A stretch of 64,000 nucleotides of DNA from Clostridium neonatale (GTDB lineage Bacteria > Bacillota > Clostridia > Clostridiales > Clostridiaceae), in the NCBI RefSeq assembly GCF_001458595.1, contig NZ_LN890328.1, forward strand, positions 1,082,925 to 1,146,924, in the 5' to 3' direction. The position numbers and the translations under genes were made by a program. This document shows positions 26,907 to 34,415 of this stretch, in pieces. Position 1 is the first letter of the stretch. Every line of letters begins with the position of its first letter. The notes under the pieces were generated by a model. It saw nothing but the letters and a program-made list of their open reading frames with translations. It made no database searches and was not told the origin of the DNA.

Positions 26907-27588
26907 TTTTTTCACCAAATTTGTATCCTATTTTAGTAACTGTAAGTATGTATTCAGGATTTTTACTATCTATTTCAATTTTCTTACGCAAATTTTTTAT
27001 ATGAACATCAATGATCCTATCTGAACCATCAAAATCTATTCCTAGAACTCTTTCTATAATATTTTCTCTTGTAAATACTTTACCTTTATTAGAGGCTAAA
27101 AGATACAATATATCAAATTCATTAGGAGTTAAATTTATTTCCTTATTATTTAAACAAAAGGTTCTCTTATCATTATTAATTATCATATAACCATTATTGA
27201 TGGATATAAAATCTTCTTTTTTAGTGCCTCTTAATCTTCTAAATAATGCATTAACACGTGCTGTAAGCTCTCTTGGGCTTAGTGGCTTTGTTAAATATTC
27301 ATCAGCTCCAATGCTTAATCCATTGATTTTATCATTTAAAGTTACTTTTGCTGTTAACATAAAAATATATACATCAGATATTTTTCTAAGTATTCTGCAT
27401 ACTTCTTCACCTTCAATATCTGGAAGCATTAAATCTAATATAACAAGCTTAATATTGTTTTTTCTAAATAATTCAATGCCATCAAGTCCATTTTGACTGC
27501 AGAATACCTTATATCCTTCTTTTTCAAGATATGCCTTAAGTATTTCACTTACACTACATTCATCTTCAATAATCAAAATATTATTCAT
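26896..27588 (-). CDS. OmpR/PhoB-family response regulator
   Basis: The 230-residue protein has a receiver domain with acidic pocket (EDE at 9-11), phosphoacceptor Asp53 in LVILDLMLPDIEGEE and Lys102 in EYLTKPLSPRE, and a C-terminal winged helix (LTPNEFDILYLLASNKGKVFTR, DVHIKNLRKKI). It is the first gene of a two-gene operon with the overlapping histidine kinase. No target operon is adjacent on the same strand apart from the GH31 gene, which has its own terminator-separated unit. Confidence 0.95.
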   Translation of the reverse strand: MNNILIIEDECSVSEILKAYLEKEGYKVFCSQNGLDGIELFRKNNIKLVILDLMLPDIEGEEVCRILRKISDVYIFMLTAKVTLNDKINGLSIGADEYLTKPLSPRELTARVNALFRRLRGTKKEDFISINNGYMIINNDKRTFCLNNKEINLTPNEFDILYLLASNKGKVFTRENIIERVLGIDFDGSDRIIDVHIKNLRKKIEIDSKNPEYILTVTKIGYKFGEKNEA

Positions 27589-27681
27589 AATTTCACCTCA
27601 CCTAATTTACTATATTATACTAGTTTATTATATAATTATGAATTTTATATGTAGATTTGATAAATAAATACATAATCTATG

Positions 27682-28557
27682 TTAATCATCATTAACAGGG
27701 CTATGTGGATGCCTTTGATCATACTTATTATCCATTGATATCTTATATTCAACGTTTTTATCATAATCTTTTTGAAATATGCATGAAAAAATCACATCCA
27801 ATATATATTGCATAGATGTTTTAGATGCAAAAGGTGCAATTTTTCTAAATATTTTTTCACGTGAACCAATATTAATTATATAGTCTGCATACTTTATAAG
27901 TTCGTTTTCACCTATTGATGTAATTAATATTATTTTTGATTCTTTCTCTTTTAAAAGTTTTGCTATATTTACTATTTCTAGAGTTTCTCCTGAATATGAA
28001 AGTATTATTGAAATATGATTTTTTGAAGCATTATAAGCCTGAAATGACTGTTCTCCTGGAAGTGTTTTTACTCGTATGTTTCTTCCTATACGCATCATTT
28101 TATGTTCAAAATCTAAAGCTGCAAGTATTGAATTTCCAAGCCCATAAACATCAATGTCTTTAGATTTATATAATAAATCAACTATTTTATTAAGATTATC
28201 ATAATCTATTAGGTAAAGTGTATCTTCAATTGCTTCTCTATTTAATAATGCTATCTTATGGGCTATTTCTTCTTTTCTATCATTTTTATTAAATGGGAAG
28301 TTTACATCAATACGATTACTTTTATTTAAATCAGCTTGGAGTTCTGCTGAATATTTAATTTTAAAATCACTATATCCTTTAAGTCCAAGCTTTTGGCAAA
28401 GCCTAACTATAGTTGCTGGAGATGTATATGTGTTATTTGCAAGATCTCTAGCTGACATTTGAAGTACCTTATCTCCTTTATTTAAAATATATTCTGATAA
28501 TTTCTTTTCTGAATCTGAAAAATCCATTTGAAATTCTAATTTTGTCATTATACTCAT
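27682..28557 (-). CDS. RpiR-family transcriptional regulator (HTH_6-SIS)
   Basis: The 291-residue protein has an N-terminal RpiR helix-turn-helix (YTSPATIVRLCQKLGLKGYSDFKIKY) and a C-terminal SIS domain (about 110-270; DVYGLGNSILAALDFEHKMMRIG, SYSGETLEIVNIAKLL) that binds sugar phosphates. It is divergent from the GH1 6-phospho-beta-glucosidase gene, the usual layout for a local regulator of that enzyme. The start has GAGGTG 8 bases upstream. The C-terminus ends in a His/Pro-rich tail. A possible operator pair TTTCATA (28669-28675) and TATGAAA (28699-28705) lies between the two genes. Confidence 0.9.
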   Translation of the reverse strand: MSIMTKLEFQMDFSDSEKKLSEYILNKGDKVLQMSARDLANNTYTSPATIVRLCQKLGLKGYSDFKIKYSAELQADLNKSNRIDVNFPFNKNDRKEEIAHKIALLNREAIEDTLYLIDYDNLNKIVDLLYKSKDIDVYGLGNSILAALDFEHKMMRIGRNIRVKTLPGEQSFQAYNASKNHISIILSYSGETLEIVNIAKLLKEKESKIILITSIGENELIKYADYIINIGSREKIFRKIAPFASKTSMQYILDVIFSCIFQKDYDKNVEYKISMDNKYDQRHPHSPVNDD

Positions 28558-28731
28558 TTAATTTCACCTCTTAACTATATCTGCATAGAAAAATAGTATT
28601 TAAATTACTATAAATGCGTTTTTATTTCCTATAACATATTTTGGATTTAATTATATCACGAAATTTTTTTTCATAATATAGTGAAAATATAATATTTTTA
28701 TGAAACATAATTATAGGAATATCTAATAGTA

Positions 28732-28760
28732 TTTACATAAAACTTTCTATAAAATACAAT
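28732..28760 (+). promoter_or_regulatory. Promoter of the GH1 gene
   Basis: TTTACA (28732-28737) and TACAAT (28755-28760) have a 17-bp spacer, a good sigma-A promoter, 53 bp before the start codon. The inverted heptamers TTTCATA/TATGAAA lie just upstream at 28669-28705. Confidence 0.65.
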
Positions 28761-28813
28761 GAACCCATAGAAACTAATCAAAGTATTTATACCATTAGAG
28801 GAGGATATATATT

Positions 28814-30193
28814 ATGAAAAAGACTTTAGATAGTAATTTTTATTGGGGTGGATCTGTTTCATCATTCCAAACTGAAGGTGCATGGGATGAAGGAGGAAAA
28901 GGCTTATCAATTTATGATGTAAGACCTACTAATCCTGAATTCTCTGATTGGAAGGTAGCAATTGATGCATACCATCGTTATGATGAAGATATAGTTTTAA
29001 TGAAAGAAATGGGCTTTAATTTTTATCGTTTTTCAATTTGCTGGTCAAGAATAATACCAAATGGAGATGATGAAATAAATGAAGAAGGTGTTAAATTCTA
29101 TAACGATTTAATAGATAAATTAATAGCAGCTGGTATTGAGCCAATGATTACATTGGTTCACTTTGACATGCCTTATAAATTAGTAAAAGAATATAATGGC
29201 TTTGCATCAAGAAAAGTTGTTGATTTATTTGAAAGATATGCTAGAGTTTGTATGGAGAGATTCGGAGACAGAGTTAAGCATTGGATGACATTTAATGAAC
29301 AAAACTTACATGCTACTATGCTTAGAGTATCTAATGCAGAAGAAATTCCAGAGGGAGTATCTGAAGCTAAACACTTATACCAAGTAAACCATAATGTATT
29401 TATAGCACATTGCAAAGCTACTAAGGCTCTTAGAGAATTAGTTCCAGATGCTAAAATGTGTGGTATGACTACTGTCTCAAATTTCTATCCAGAAAAATGC
29501 ACTCCTCAAAATAACTTATTTGCAAAACAAGCCTATAATTACATCAATGCATTTCATTCAGATGTGTTTGTAAACGGAGAGTATCCTTCTTACATGGTAT
29601 CTTACTTAGAAAATAGAGGCTGGATGCCAAAATTTGAAGAAGGTGATGCTGAATTATTAAAATATACAGTAGATTATTTAGCATTTTCTTATTATAGATC
29701 AAATACATTAACTGAAGGTTCTTTTGATAATGAAAGACCATATGGAGAAATAATTAATGAACATGTTATTAAAAATCCTTATTTAGATGCTACTGAGTGG
29801 GGATGGGAAAAAGATGCTATTGGATTTAGATGGACTCTAAATGAAATGTATCAAAGACATCATATGCCTTTATTTGTTCTTGAAAATGGTATGGGGGCAA
29901 GAGAAGAATTAGATGAAAATGATGAAATTCATGATGATTATAGAATTGAATATCATAGAAATCACATTCAAGAAATGAAAAATGCAATTCTTGAAGACGG
30001 TGTTGACTGTATGGGATATATTACTTGGGGACCTATTGATATTCCAAGTTCAGGCTGCGAAATTGCTAAACGTTATGGATTTGTCTATGTAAATAGAACT
30101 GAAAAAGATTTAAAAGACTTAAGACGTGTACCTAAAAAATCATTTAAATGGATTAAAAAAGCATTTGAATCTAATGGTGAAGATTTAGTTTAA
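28814..30193 (+). CDS. 6-phospho-beta-glucosidase, glycoside hydrolase family 1
   Basis: The 459-residue cytoplasmic enzyme splits 6-phosphorylated beta-glucosides produced by PTS uptake. Acid/base Glu162 is in WMTFNEQN and nucleophile Glu357 in FVLENGMG; both are conserved. The C-terminal loop SGCEIAKRYGFVYVN carries the Lys/Tyr pair that contacts the 6-phosphate, which supports a phospho-enzyme. The divergent RpiR-type regulator fits. No PTS permease is encoded next to it, so phosphorylated substrate must come from a transporter elsewhere. The ribosome-binding site is AGAGGAGG. Confidence 0.92.
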   Translation: MKKTLDSNFYWGGSVSSFQTEGAWDEGGKGLSIYDVRPTNPEFSDWKVAIDAYHRYDEDIVLMKEMGFNFYRFSICWSRIIPNGDDEINEEGVKFYNDLIDKLIAAGIEPMITLVHFDMPYKLVKEYNGFASRKVVDLFERYARVCMERFGDRVKHWMTFNEQNLHATMLRVSNAEEIPEGVSEAKHLYQVNHNVFIAHCKATKALRELVPDAKMCGMTTVSNFYPEKCTPQNNLFAKQAYNYINAFHSDVFVNGEYPSYMVSYLENRGWMPKFEEGDAELLKYTVDYLAFSYYRSNTLTEGSFDNERPYGEIINEHVIKNPYLDATEWGWEKDAIGFRWTLNEMYQRHHMPLFVLENGMGAREELDENDEIHDDYRIEYHRNHIQEMKNAILEDGVDCMGYITWGPIDIPSSGCEIAKRYGFVYVNRTEKDLKDLRRVPKKSFKWIKKAFESNGEDLV

Positions 30194-30198
30194 TTATA

Positions 30199-30240
30199 AA
30201 AAGTAACAAGATTTATTCTTTAATTAATCTTGTTACTTTT
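30199..30240. terminator. Bidirectional terminator between GH1 and flavin reductase genes
   Basis: AAAAGTAACAAGATT (30199-30213) pairs perfectly with AATCTTGTTACTTTT (30226-30240) between convergent genes. Both strands end in a T-run. Confidence 0.92.
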
Positions 30241-30270
30241 CCTATTCATTAATAAAATTTTTTAGGTATA

Positions 30271-31227
30271 CTACTTTTTATTTATTTCAATTGTAGGAAA
30301 GTTAATATCTTTATATTTTTGAATTTTTTCTTTTACAACTTTTAAATTTTCATCTGTATAAAAACCACCTTGTGTTGTAGCAATTTCTTGAACATGATGA
30401 TTTCTACCTTCTGGTGTTGTACGATCTCGTATCAATCCATTTTCAGCAATAACAAACTTCCACTTTCCTTCTTTTGTTTTTTCGAGTGTTCCTCCTGCTC
30501 CGCATACTTGACATTCTACTTCAAAACTTACTCCATCCCATTGAGGCTCTCCTAAAATTAAAGCATTAGAATGACAGTTTGGACACCACCCCATATCTTC
30601 ATCTCCAAGCCATTTTCTTTCAGATACAGGCGTGTTTAATGATTTCATTATATTTTCTCCAACTTTATGTGCTCTTTCAATTATTTCATTATGTAATAGA
30701 CATTGTTTAGGAGCAGGAACTCTTGCTCCCATATACATATCAATTACCTTATAATCATTTAAAGAACAAGTTACTTGAAGTGCTTCCAGGGACATTGACT
30801 GCCATGCACGTGTAGAGCCTCCTACAGAAATAAGCCCTGCAACCTTATCTTTATGCACTATTTCCCCAAGTGCTTCTAAAAACGGTGTCTCATAGCATAA
30901 ATTTCTATGCATAAATCTTAAAAATGTAGCACTTGGCATTAAATAATATGTAGGAACAGAAACAATAATTGCATCAGTGCTAAGCATTACATCCATAATT
31001 GCTTTTTTATCATCTTTATTTTCTAATGTACAAGGAACTTTCTTTCCTTCTACCATTCCCTGTGTACACGCAGTACAGCCTGTACAATCTAGAATATTAT
31101 AATCTCTAAGATTTATCATTTTTACATCAGCACCTTGATCCTTACATGCCAACAGCGCTTCTTTTAATAAAATTTCTGAATTAGAATCTTTTCTTCCGGC
31201 TGTTATACCTAATACCTTAAAACTCAT
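30271..31227 (-). CDS. Flavodoxin-fold NAD(P)H-dependent oxidoreductase with C-terminal zinc ribbon
   Basis: The 318-residue protein has an N-terminal NADPH-dependent FMN reductase fold (ITAGRKDSNSEILLKEAL phosphate-binding loop; SVPTYYLMPSATFLRFMHR) with a Cys cluster CTGCTACTQG at about 49-58 as in iron-sulfur flavoproteins. After residue about 215 it adds a zinc-ribbon-like module with CPNCHSN and CQVCGAGG. The fold suggests FMN binding and electron transfer or quinone/nitro reduction; the natural partner is unknown. A soluble chemoreceptor gene lies 29 bp upstream on the same strand, so the two are probably co-transcribed. Confidence 0.82.
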   Translation of the reverse strand: MSFKVLGITAGRKDSNSEILLKEALLACKDQGADVKMINLRDYNILDCTGCTACTQGMVEGKKVPCTLENKDDKKAIMDVMLSTDAIIVSVPTYYLMPSATFLRFMHRNLCYETPFLEALGEIVHKDKVAGLISVGGSTRAWQSMSLEALQVTCSLNDYKVIDMYMGARVPAPKQCLLHNEIIERAHKVGENIMKSLNTPVSERKWLGDEDMGWCPNCHSNALILGEPQWDGVSFEVECQVCGAGGTLEKTKEGKWKFVIAENGLIRDRTTPEGRNHHVQEIATTQGGFYTDENLKVVKEKIQKYKDINFPTIEINKK

Positions 31228-31256
31228 AACACTTTTCCTCCTTATATTCGAAAAAT

Positions 31257-32090
31257 TTATTGATTTTCTGCTAAATCTTCTAGAATCTTTGATGTACTAT
31301 TTAATTGTTCAAGGGATGCTGATATTTGCTGAAGTGCTGCAGATTGATTTTGTGATACTTCATTAGTTTTGCTTAGATTCTCATTTATACTTTCTATTGA
31401 TACAGAAATATCTTTTATTATTGTGTCAATTTTGTCTATAGATTCCTTAGATGTATTTGATAATTTTCTTATTTCTTTAGCTACAACGGAGAAACCCTTT
31501 CCATACTCTCCTGCTCTTGCAGCTTCAATTGATGCATTTAATTCTAAAAGATTAGTTTGAGATGATATTCCTTGAATAATTCCAACAATTTGATTTGAAT
31601 CCTTTGCCTTGCTATTGGCTTCCGTTGTTTGTTTAAATACATCTGCATTCATGCTTGCTAAATCTTGTACTCCAATTGTTACCTCATTTATTCCTTGAGA
31701 TATCTGAGAAATAGACTCAACCAAACTCTCTACTATTCCAGTCATTGTATTATGTTTAGCTAAACTGAATGATAAAATTATTATTCCAGCTATATAATCA
31801 TTATTATCTCTTATAGGGAATACGCAGCTCTTAAATGCCACTCCAAAAATATGTTCAGGAACTATTTCAACTTTTTCTTTACCAGTCTTTATGACTTCAA
31901 GTACTTGTGGCAATGTAGTATTCTCACCTTCAGATATATGCAAATCTAAATCTTTTCCGGGTTTATAATAGAGACATTTTTCTCTATCCAAAAGGCCTAT
32001 TGAAATATCGTTATTAAATAAGATATTGATGTACGGAATCAACTTGTACACTACGTTTAAAGCTTCATTTTCAATTTTTTTAACTTCCAT
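31257..32090 (-). CDS. Soluble methyl-accepting chemotaxis protein-like receptor
   Basis: The 277-residue protein has no transmembrane helix. The N-terminal ~120 residues form a PAS/GAF-like sensor ([36 protein letters not shown]). The C-terminal ~155 residues are a shortened MCP signalling hairpin with the conserved tip [29 protein letters not shown]. It should report an internal signal to CheA/CheW or interact with other receptors. It sits immediately upstream of the flavin-type oxidoreductase, so a redox or metabolic cue is plausible but not shown. Confidence 0.87.
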   Translation of the reverse strand: MEVKKIENEALNVVYKLIPYINILFNNDISIGLLDREKCLYYKPGKDLDLHISEGENTTLPQVLEVIKTGKEKVEIVPEHIFGVAFKSCVFPIRDNNDYIAGIIILSFSLAKHNTMTGIVESLVESISQISQGINEVTIGVQDLASMNADVFKQTTEANSKAKDSNQIVGIIQGISSQTNLLELNASIEAARAGEYGKGFSVVAKEIRKLSNTSKESIDKIDTIIKDISVSIESINENLSKTNEVSQNQSAALQQISASLEQLNSTSKILEDLAENQ

Positions 32091-32277
32091 AAAACCCCTC
32101 TTTTCATTACATATTACAAATTATATTTCATAAGTAAATTATATCATCTTTTTCTAAAAAAATACTATATTTTTGTCATATTAATGTTTATATTATATAA
32201 GCTTAACTAAAAATAGAGTAACTTTAAAACATATCTTAAATAAGGGACGTAGAATCGGAGTTTAGTGGATAAGAACC

Positions 32278-32468
32278 GAAATTCAATATATGATAGGCTC
32301 GATTGTAGTGGAATTTCAGCTAAAAATTCTAATGGCAAAGGCTGCACCCAAAAATGTTTGCTCCAAAAAGCAAGTGTTTGAACAAACAATTTTGGTACAG
32401 CCTCTGCCAAAGAATTTAAATGCTGAAATTTCCAATACAATACTACGCCTATTCATATATTGAATTTC
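32278..32468. repeat. 191-bp imperfect palindrome (half-units A and B)
   Basis: The outer arms GAAATTCAATATATGA (32278-32293) and TCATATATTGAATTTC (32453-32468) are perfect complements. Inner matching blocks include GGAATTTCAGC/GCTGAAATTTCC, ATTCT/AGAAT, GGCA/TGCC, GGCTG/CAGCC and GTTTG/CAAAC, in order, closing at about 32370. The transcript of either strand could fold into a hairpin of about 90 bp with small bulges. Confidence 0.85.
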
Positions 32469-32617
32469 TTTGTTTTTCTCTAAAATAACAGACACCTAAT
32501 TTATGTTTTGAGGATTATTCAATGCCTAAAAATATAGTTTTCAATCAATGGCATATAATTTATTGGACTACTTAGAAAAGTCATCTATTTCCCAATAAAT
32601 AATAAAATATCTAAATT

Positions 32618-32660
32618 GCAGTATAGCCCATCTTCATCTACTGATGAAGATGTTTCCTTA
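32618..32660 (+). repeat. 43-bp repeat, copy 1
   Basis: It begins GCAGTATAGCCCATCTTCAT. It is 40/43 identical to the reverse complement of 32974-33016. It contains a 9-bp hairpin CATCTTCAT/ATGAAGATG. Confidence 0.85.
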
Positions 32661-32973
32661 AGCAGAGAACCCAAATCTATGATTTGGTGTGAATCGCTTA
32701 TGCCTACGAATATATATGAGTAGGTATTTCATTTATTTATGATATGCCTTTTTTTTAAGGATAAGATATTAACTTTTTAAATCTTTAACATCTATAAATA
32801 ACTATTCCTTAATTTAAAAATGTATTTATGCATAGCAACAATAATACCGATACTCTGAATTTAGATGAAACAAAGAAATAAAGATCTTATGTGTGCGGTG
32901 TCTTGCATTCAAAAATTGAGCTTTAGAATTCTTCATGTAGACTTGTTCCACAATTGTTTGTCCAAGGCATATT

Positions 32974-33016
32974 AAAGGAAACATCTTCATCGGTAAATGA
33001 AGATGGGCTATACTGC
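32974..33016 (-). repeat. 43-bp repeat, copy 2 (inverted), at the centre of the C/D pair
   Basis: Inverted copy of 32618-32660 with three mismatches. It lies between the inverted CCAAGGCATAT (32962-32972) and ATATGCCTTGG (33041-33051) that start half-units C and D. Confidence 0.85.
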
Positions 33017-33176
33017 TAAGTTCGTACCTCACTAAGCATTATATGCCTTGGAGCAAACATTTGTGGGTGCAAGTCTGCATGTTTGAATTCTTAGCTTCAT
33101 TTTTGTAGCAAGCGACCACAACATAAGAGCTTTATTTCGGTTATTCACACTAAACGCAGTACGTCCTTTATTTATG

Positions 33177-34148
33177 TTAAGAATACTTATTTATATCACG
33201 TATATGATCTATGATTTTTAATATTTCTATTGAGTTATTCCAAGTAAAGATATCACTTTCTATTTTTCCAAGTGCTAAACATTTATGTACTTCATGTATT
33301 TCTCCATACATGTCATCATTTATTAATGAAAGTTTTTCTTCATATTCTCTTCCATCATTTAAAATTACTTTATAACTTTCCGGCCTATTAAATATTGGTA
33401 TGTACATTTTCCCAAATGTTCCTTCTATTATTGCAGTTCTTTCTTTCTCGCCATCAATTCCACCTTCTATATTTGCAGTAACATCTCCTTCAAATTTTAT
33501 TGAAGCTTCAAAATGAACATCTATACTTACTTCATCAAATTTCTTTTTCTTAATTTTCTTATTTATTGATAAAATCTTTTTATCACTTAAAATTCCAAGT
33601 ACAAATGCAATAGGATATGAAGCTACATCAAGTACTGCTCCTCCATCTTCTTTATTATATAAATATGAATTTTTATCTACATTTGGTTTTGAACAAAATC
33701 CAGCATATATATTTTTTATGTCTCCAATAACGCCACTTTTGAGTACATCTTTTATTAAATCAAACATAGGAACAAAAGGTGTCTTCATAGCTTCCATGTA
33801 AAAAGTTTTATTCCTCTTTGCACACTTTAAAATTCCACCTAATTCTGATGAGTTTAAAGTGCTAGGCTTTTCACATAATATTGCTTTTCCTTTATTTAAT
33901 CCTCTAATAGACCACTTTGCATGAAATCTATGTGGAAGTGCTATATAAACTGCATCTATATCTTGATTGTTAAAAAGTTCATCATAAGATTCATAGACTT
34001 TAACATCTTTATAAGCTTCTTTAAAATACATTCTCTTGTTTTCTGTTTTGCCAGCAACAGCAACGAGTTTTCCGTCTTTCTCATATTCAAGGCTTTTTGC
34101 AAAGCGCTTTGCAATGTTTCCAAGTCCTATTATTCCCCATCTTACCAT
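33177..34148 (-). CDS. Gfo/Idh/MocA-family oxidoreductase
   Basis: The 323-residue protein has an N-terminal NAD(P)-binding Rossmann fold (WGIIGLGNIAKRFAKSL) and the catalytic EKP motif in AILCEKPSTLN (about residues 91-101), followed by the C-terminal alpha/beta domain. Family members oxidise or reduce sugars, inositols or related compounds; the closest style is the trans-1,2-dihydrobenzene-1,2-diol dehydrogenase-like group, but substrate cannot be assigned. It lies between mutS and the repeat locus with its own GGAGG ribosome-binding site, and its stop codon coincides with the edge of the repeat block. Confidence 0.88.
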   Translation of the reverse strand: MVRWGIIGLGNIAKRFAKSLEYEKDGKLVAVAGKTENKRMYFKEAYKDVKVYESYDELFNNQDIDAVYIALPHRFHAKWSIRGLNKGKAILCEKPSTLNSSELGGILKCAKRNKTFYMEAMKTPFVPMFDLIKDVLKSGVIGDIKNIYAGFCSKPNVDKNSYLYNKEDGGAVLDVASYPIAFVLGILSDKKILSINKKIKKKKFDEVSIDVHFEASIKFEGDVTANIEGGIDGEKERTAIIEGTFGKMYIPIFNRPESYKVILNDGREYEEKLSLINDDMYGEIHEVHKCLALGKIESDIFTWNNSIEILKIIDHIRDINKYS

Positions 34149-34354
34149 TAAAAATCCTCCAGTCTTAATATTTAAGAACTTACAAATAACTATAACTTAT
34201 TATTTACTTTTTTCTTTACTTAAGTAATTTCTTTTAATTATCATAATCATTATTAATTATATACTATTAATACAAATAAAACCATATAATCAACAAATAC
34301 GAGCTTTACTAAAATATAAGACAAATGTATTGTAAATTTTGGTCCTGTTAAAAA

Positions 34355-34394
34355 TAGACCATATCAAAATTAATAATAGTATTGATATGGTCTA
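34355..34394 (-). terminator. Terminator of mutS
   Basis: TAGACCATATCAA (34355-34367) pairs with TTGATATGGTCTA (34382-34394), followed on the minus strand by TTTTTAAC. It lies 22 bp after the mutS stop codon, so mutS does not read on toward mutL. Confidence 0.88.
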
Positions 34395-34415
34395 ACATAA
34401 TTAAAATATATACTT

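Larger units (their letters stand above)
32241..33176. repeat. Composite non-coding locus of inverted repeats
   Basis: The whole space between the chemoreceptor gene and the stop codon of the Gfo/Idh gene is built from related half-units in alternating orientation. Two head-to-head pairs can be recognised: A/B (about 32241-32500) and C/D (about 32820-33176). A and D share GGAGCAAACATTT (32352-32364 on minus; 33050-33062 on plus) and, at their outer ends, CACTAAAC, AACCGAAAT and ACGTCC. B and C share ACAAACAATT and TTTCTTTGTTT (32465-32475; 32868-32878 on minus). Short open frames here (e.g. 32207-32440 and 32826-33032, minus) look like products of the repeat. Probable remnant non-autonomous mobile element or structured repeat family. 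Confidence 0.75.

Noticed and set aside
32207..32440. 77-codon open frame on the minus strand inside the repeat locus
   Set aside because: It reads straight through one arm and the loop of the 191-bp palindrome, has no ribosome-binding site, and its composition follows the repeat; judged a by-product.
32826..33032. 68-codon open frame on the minus strand inside the repeat locus
   Set aside because: It lies within half-unit C and the 43-bp repeat and has no ribosome-binding site or recognisable domain.
32241..33176. CRISPR array or diversity-generating retroelement
   Set aside because: Repeats are inverted and of unequal length and spacing, with no direct repeats of 24-37 bp, no cas genes and no reverse transcriptase.
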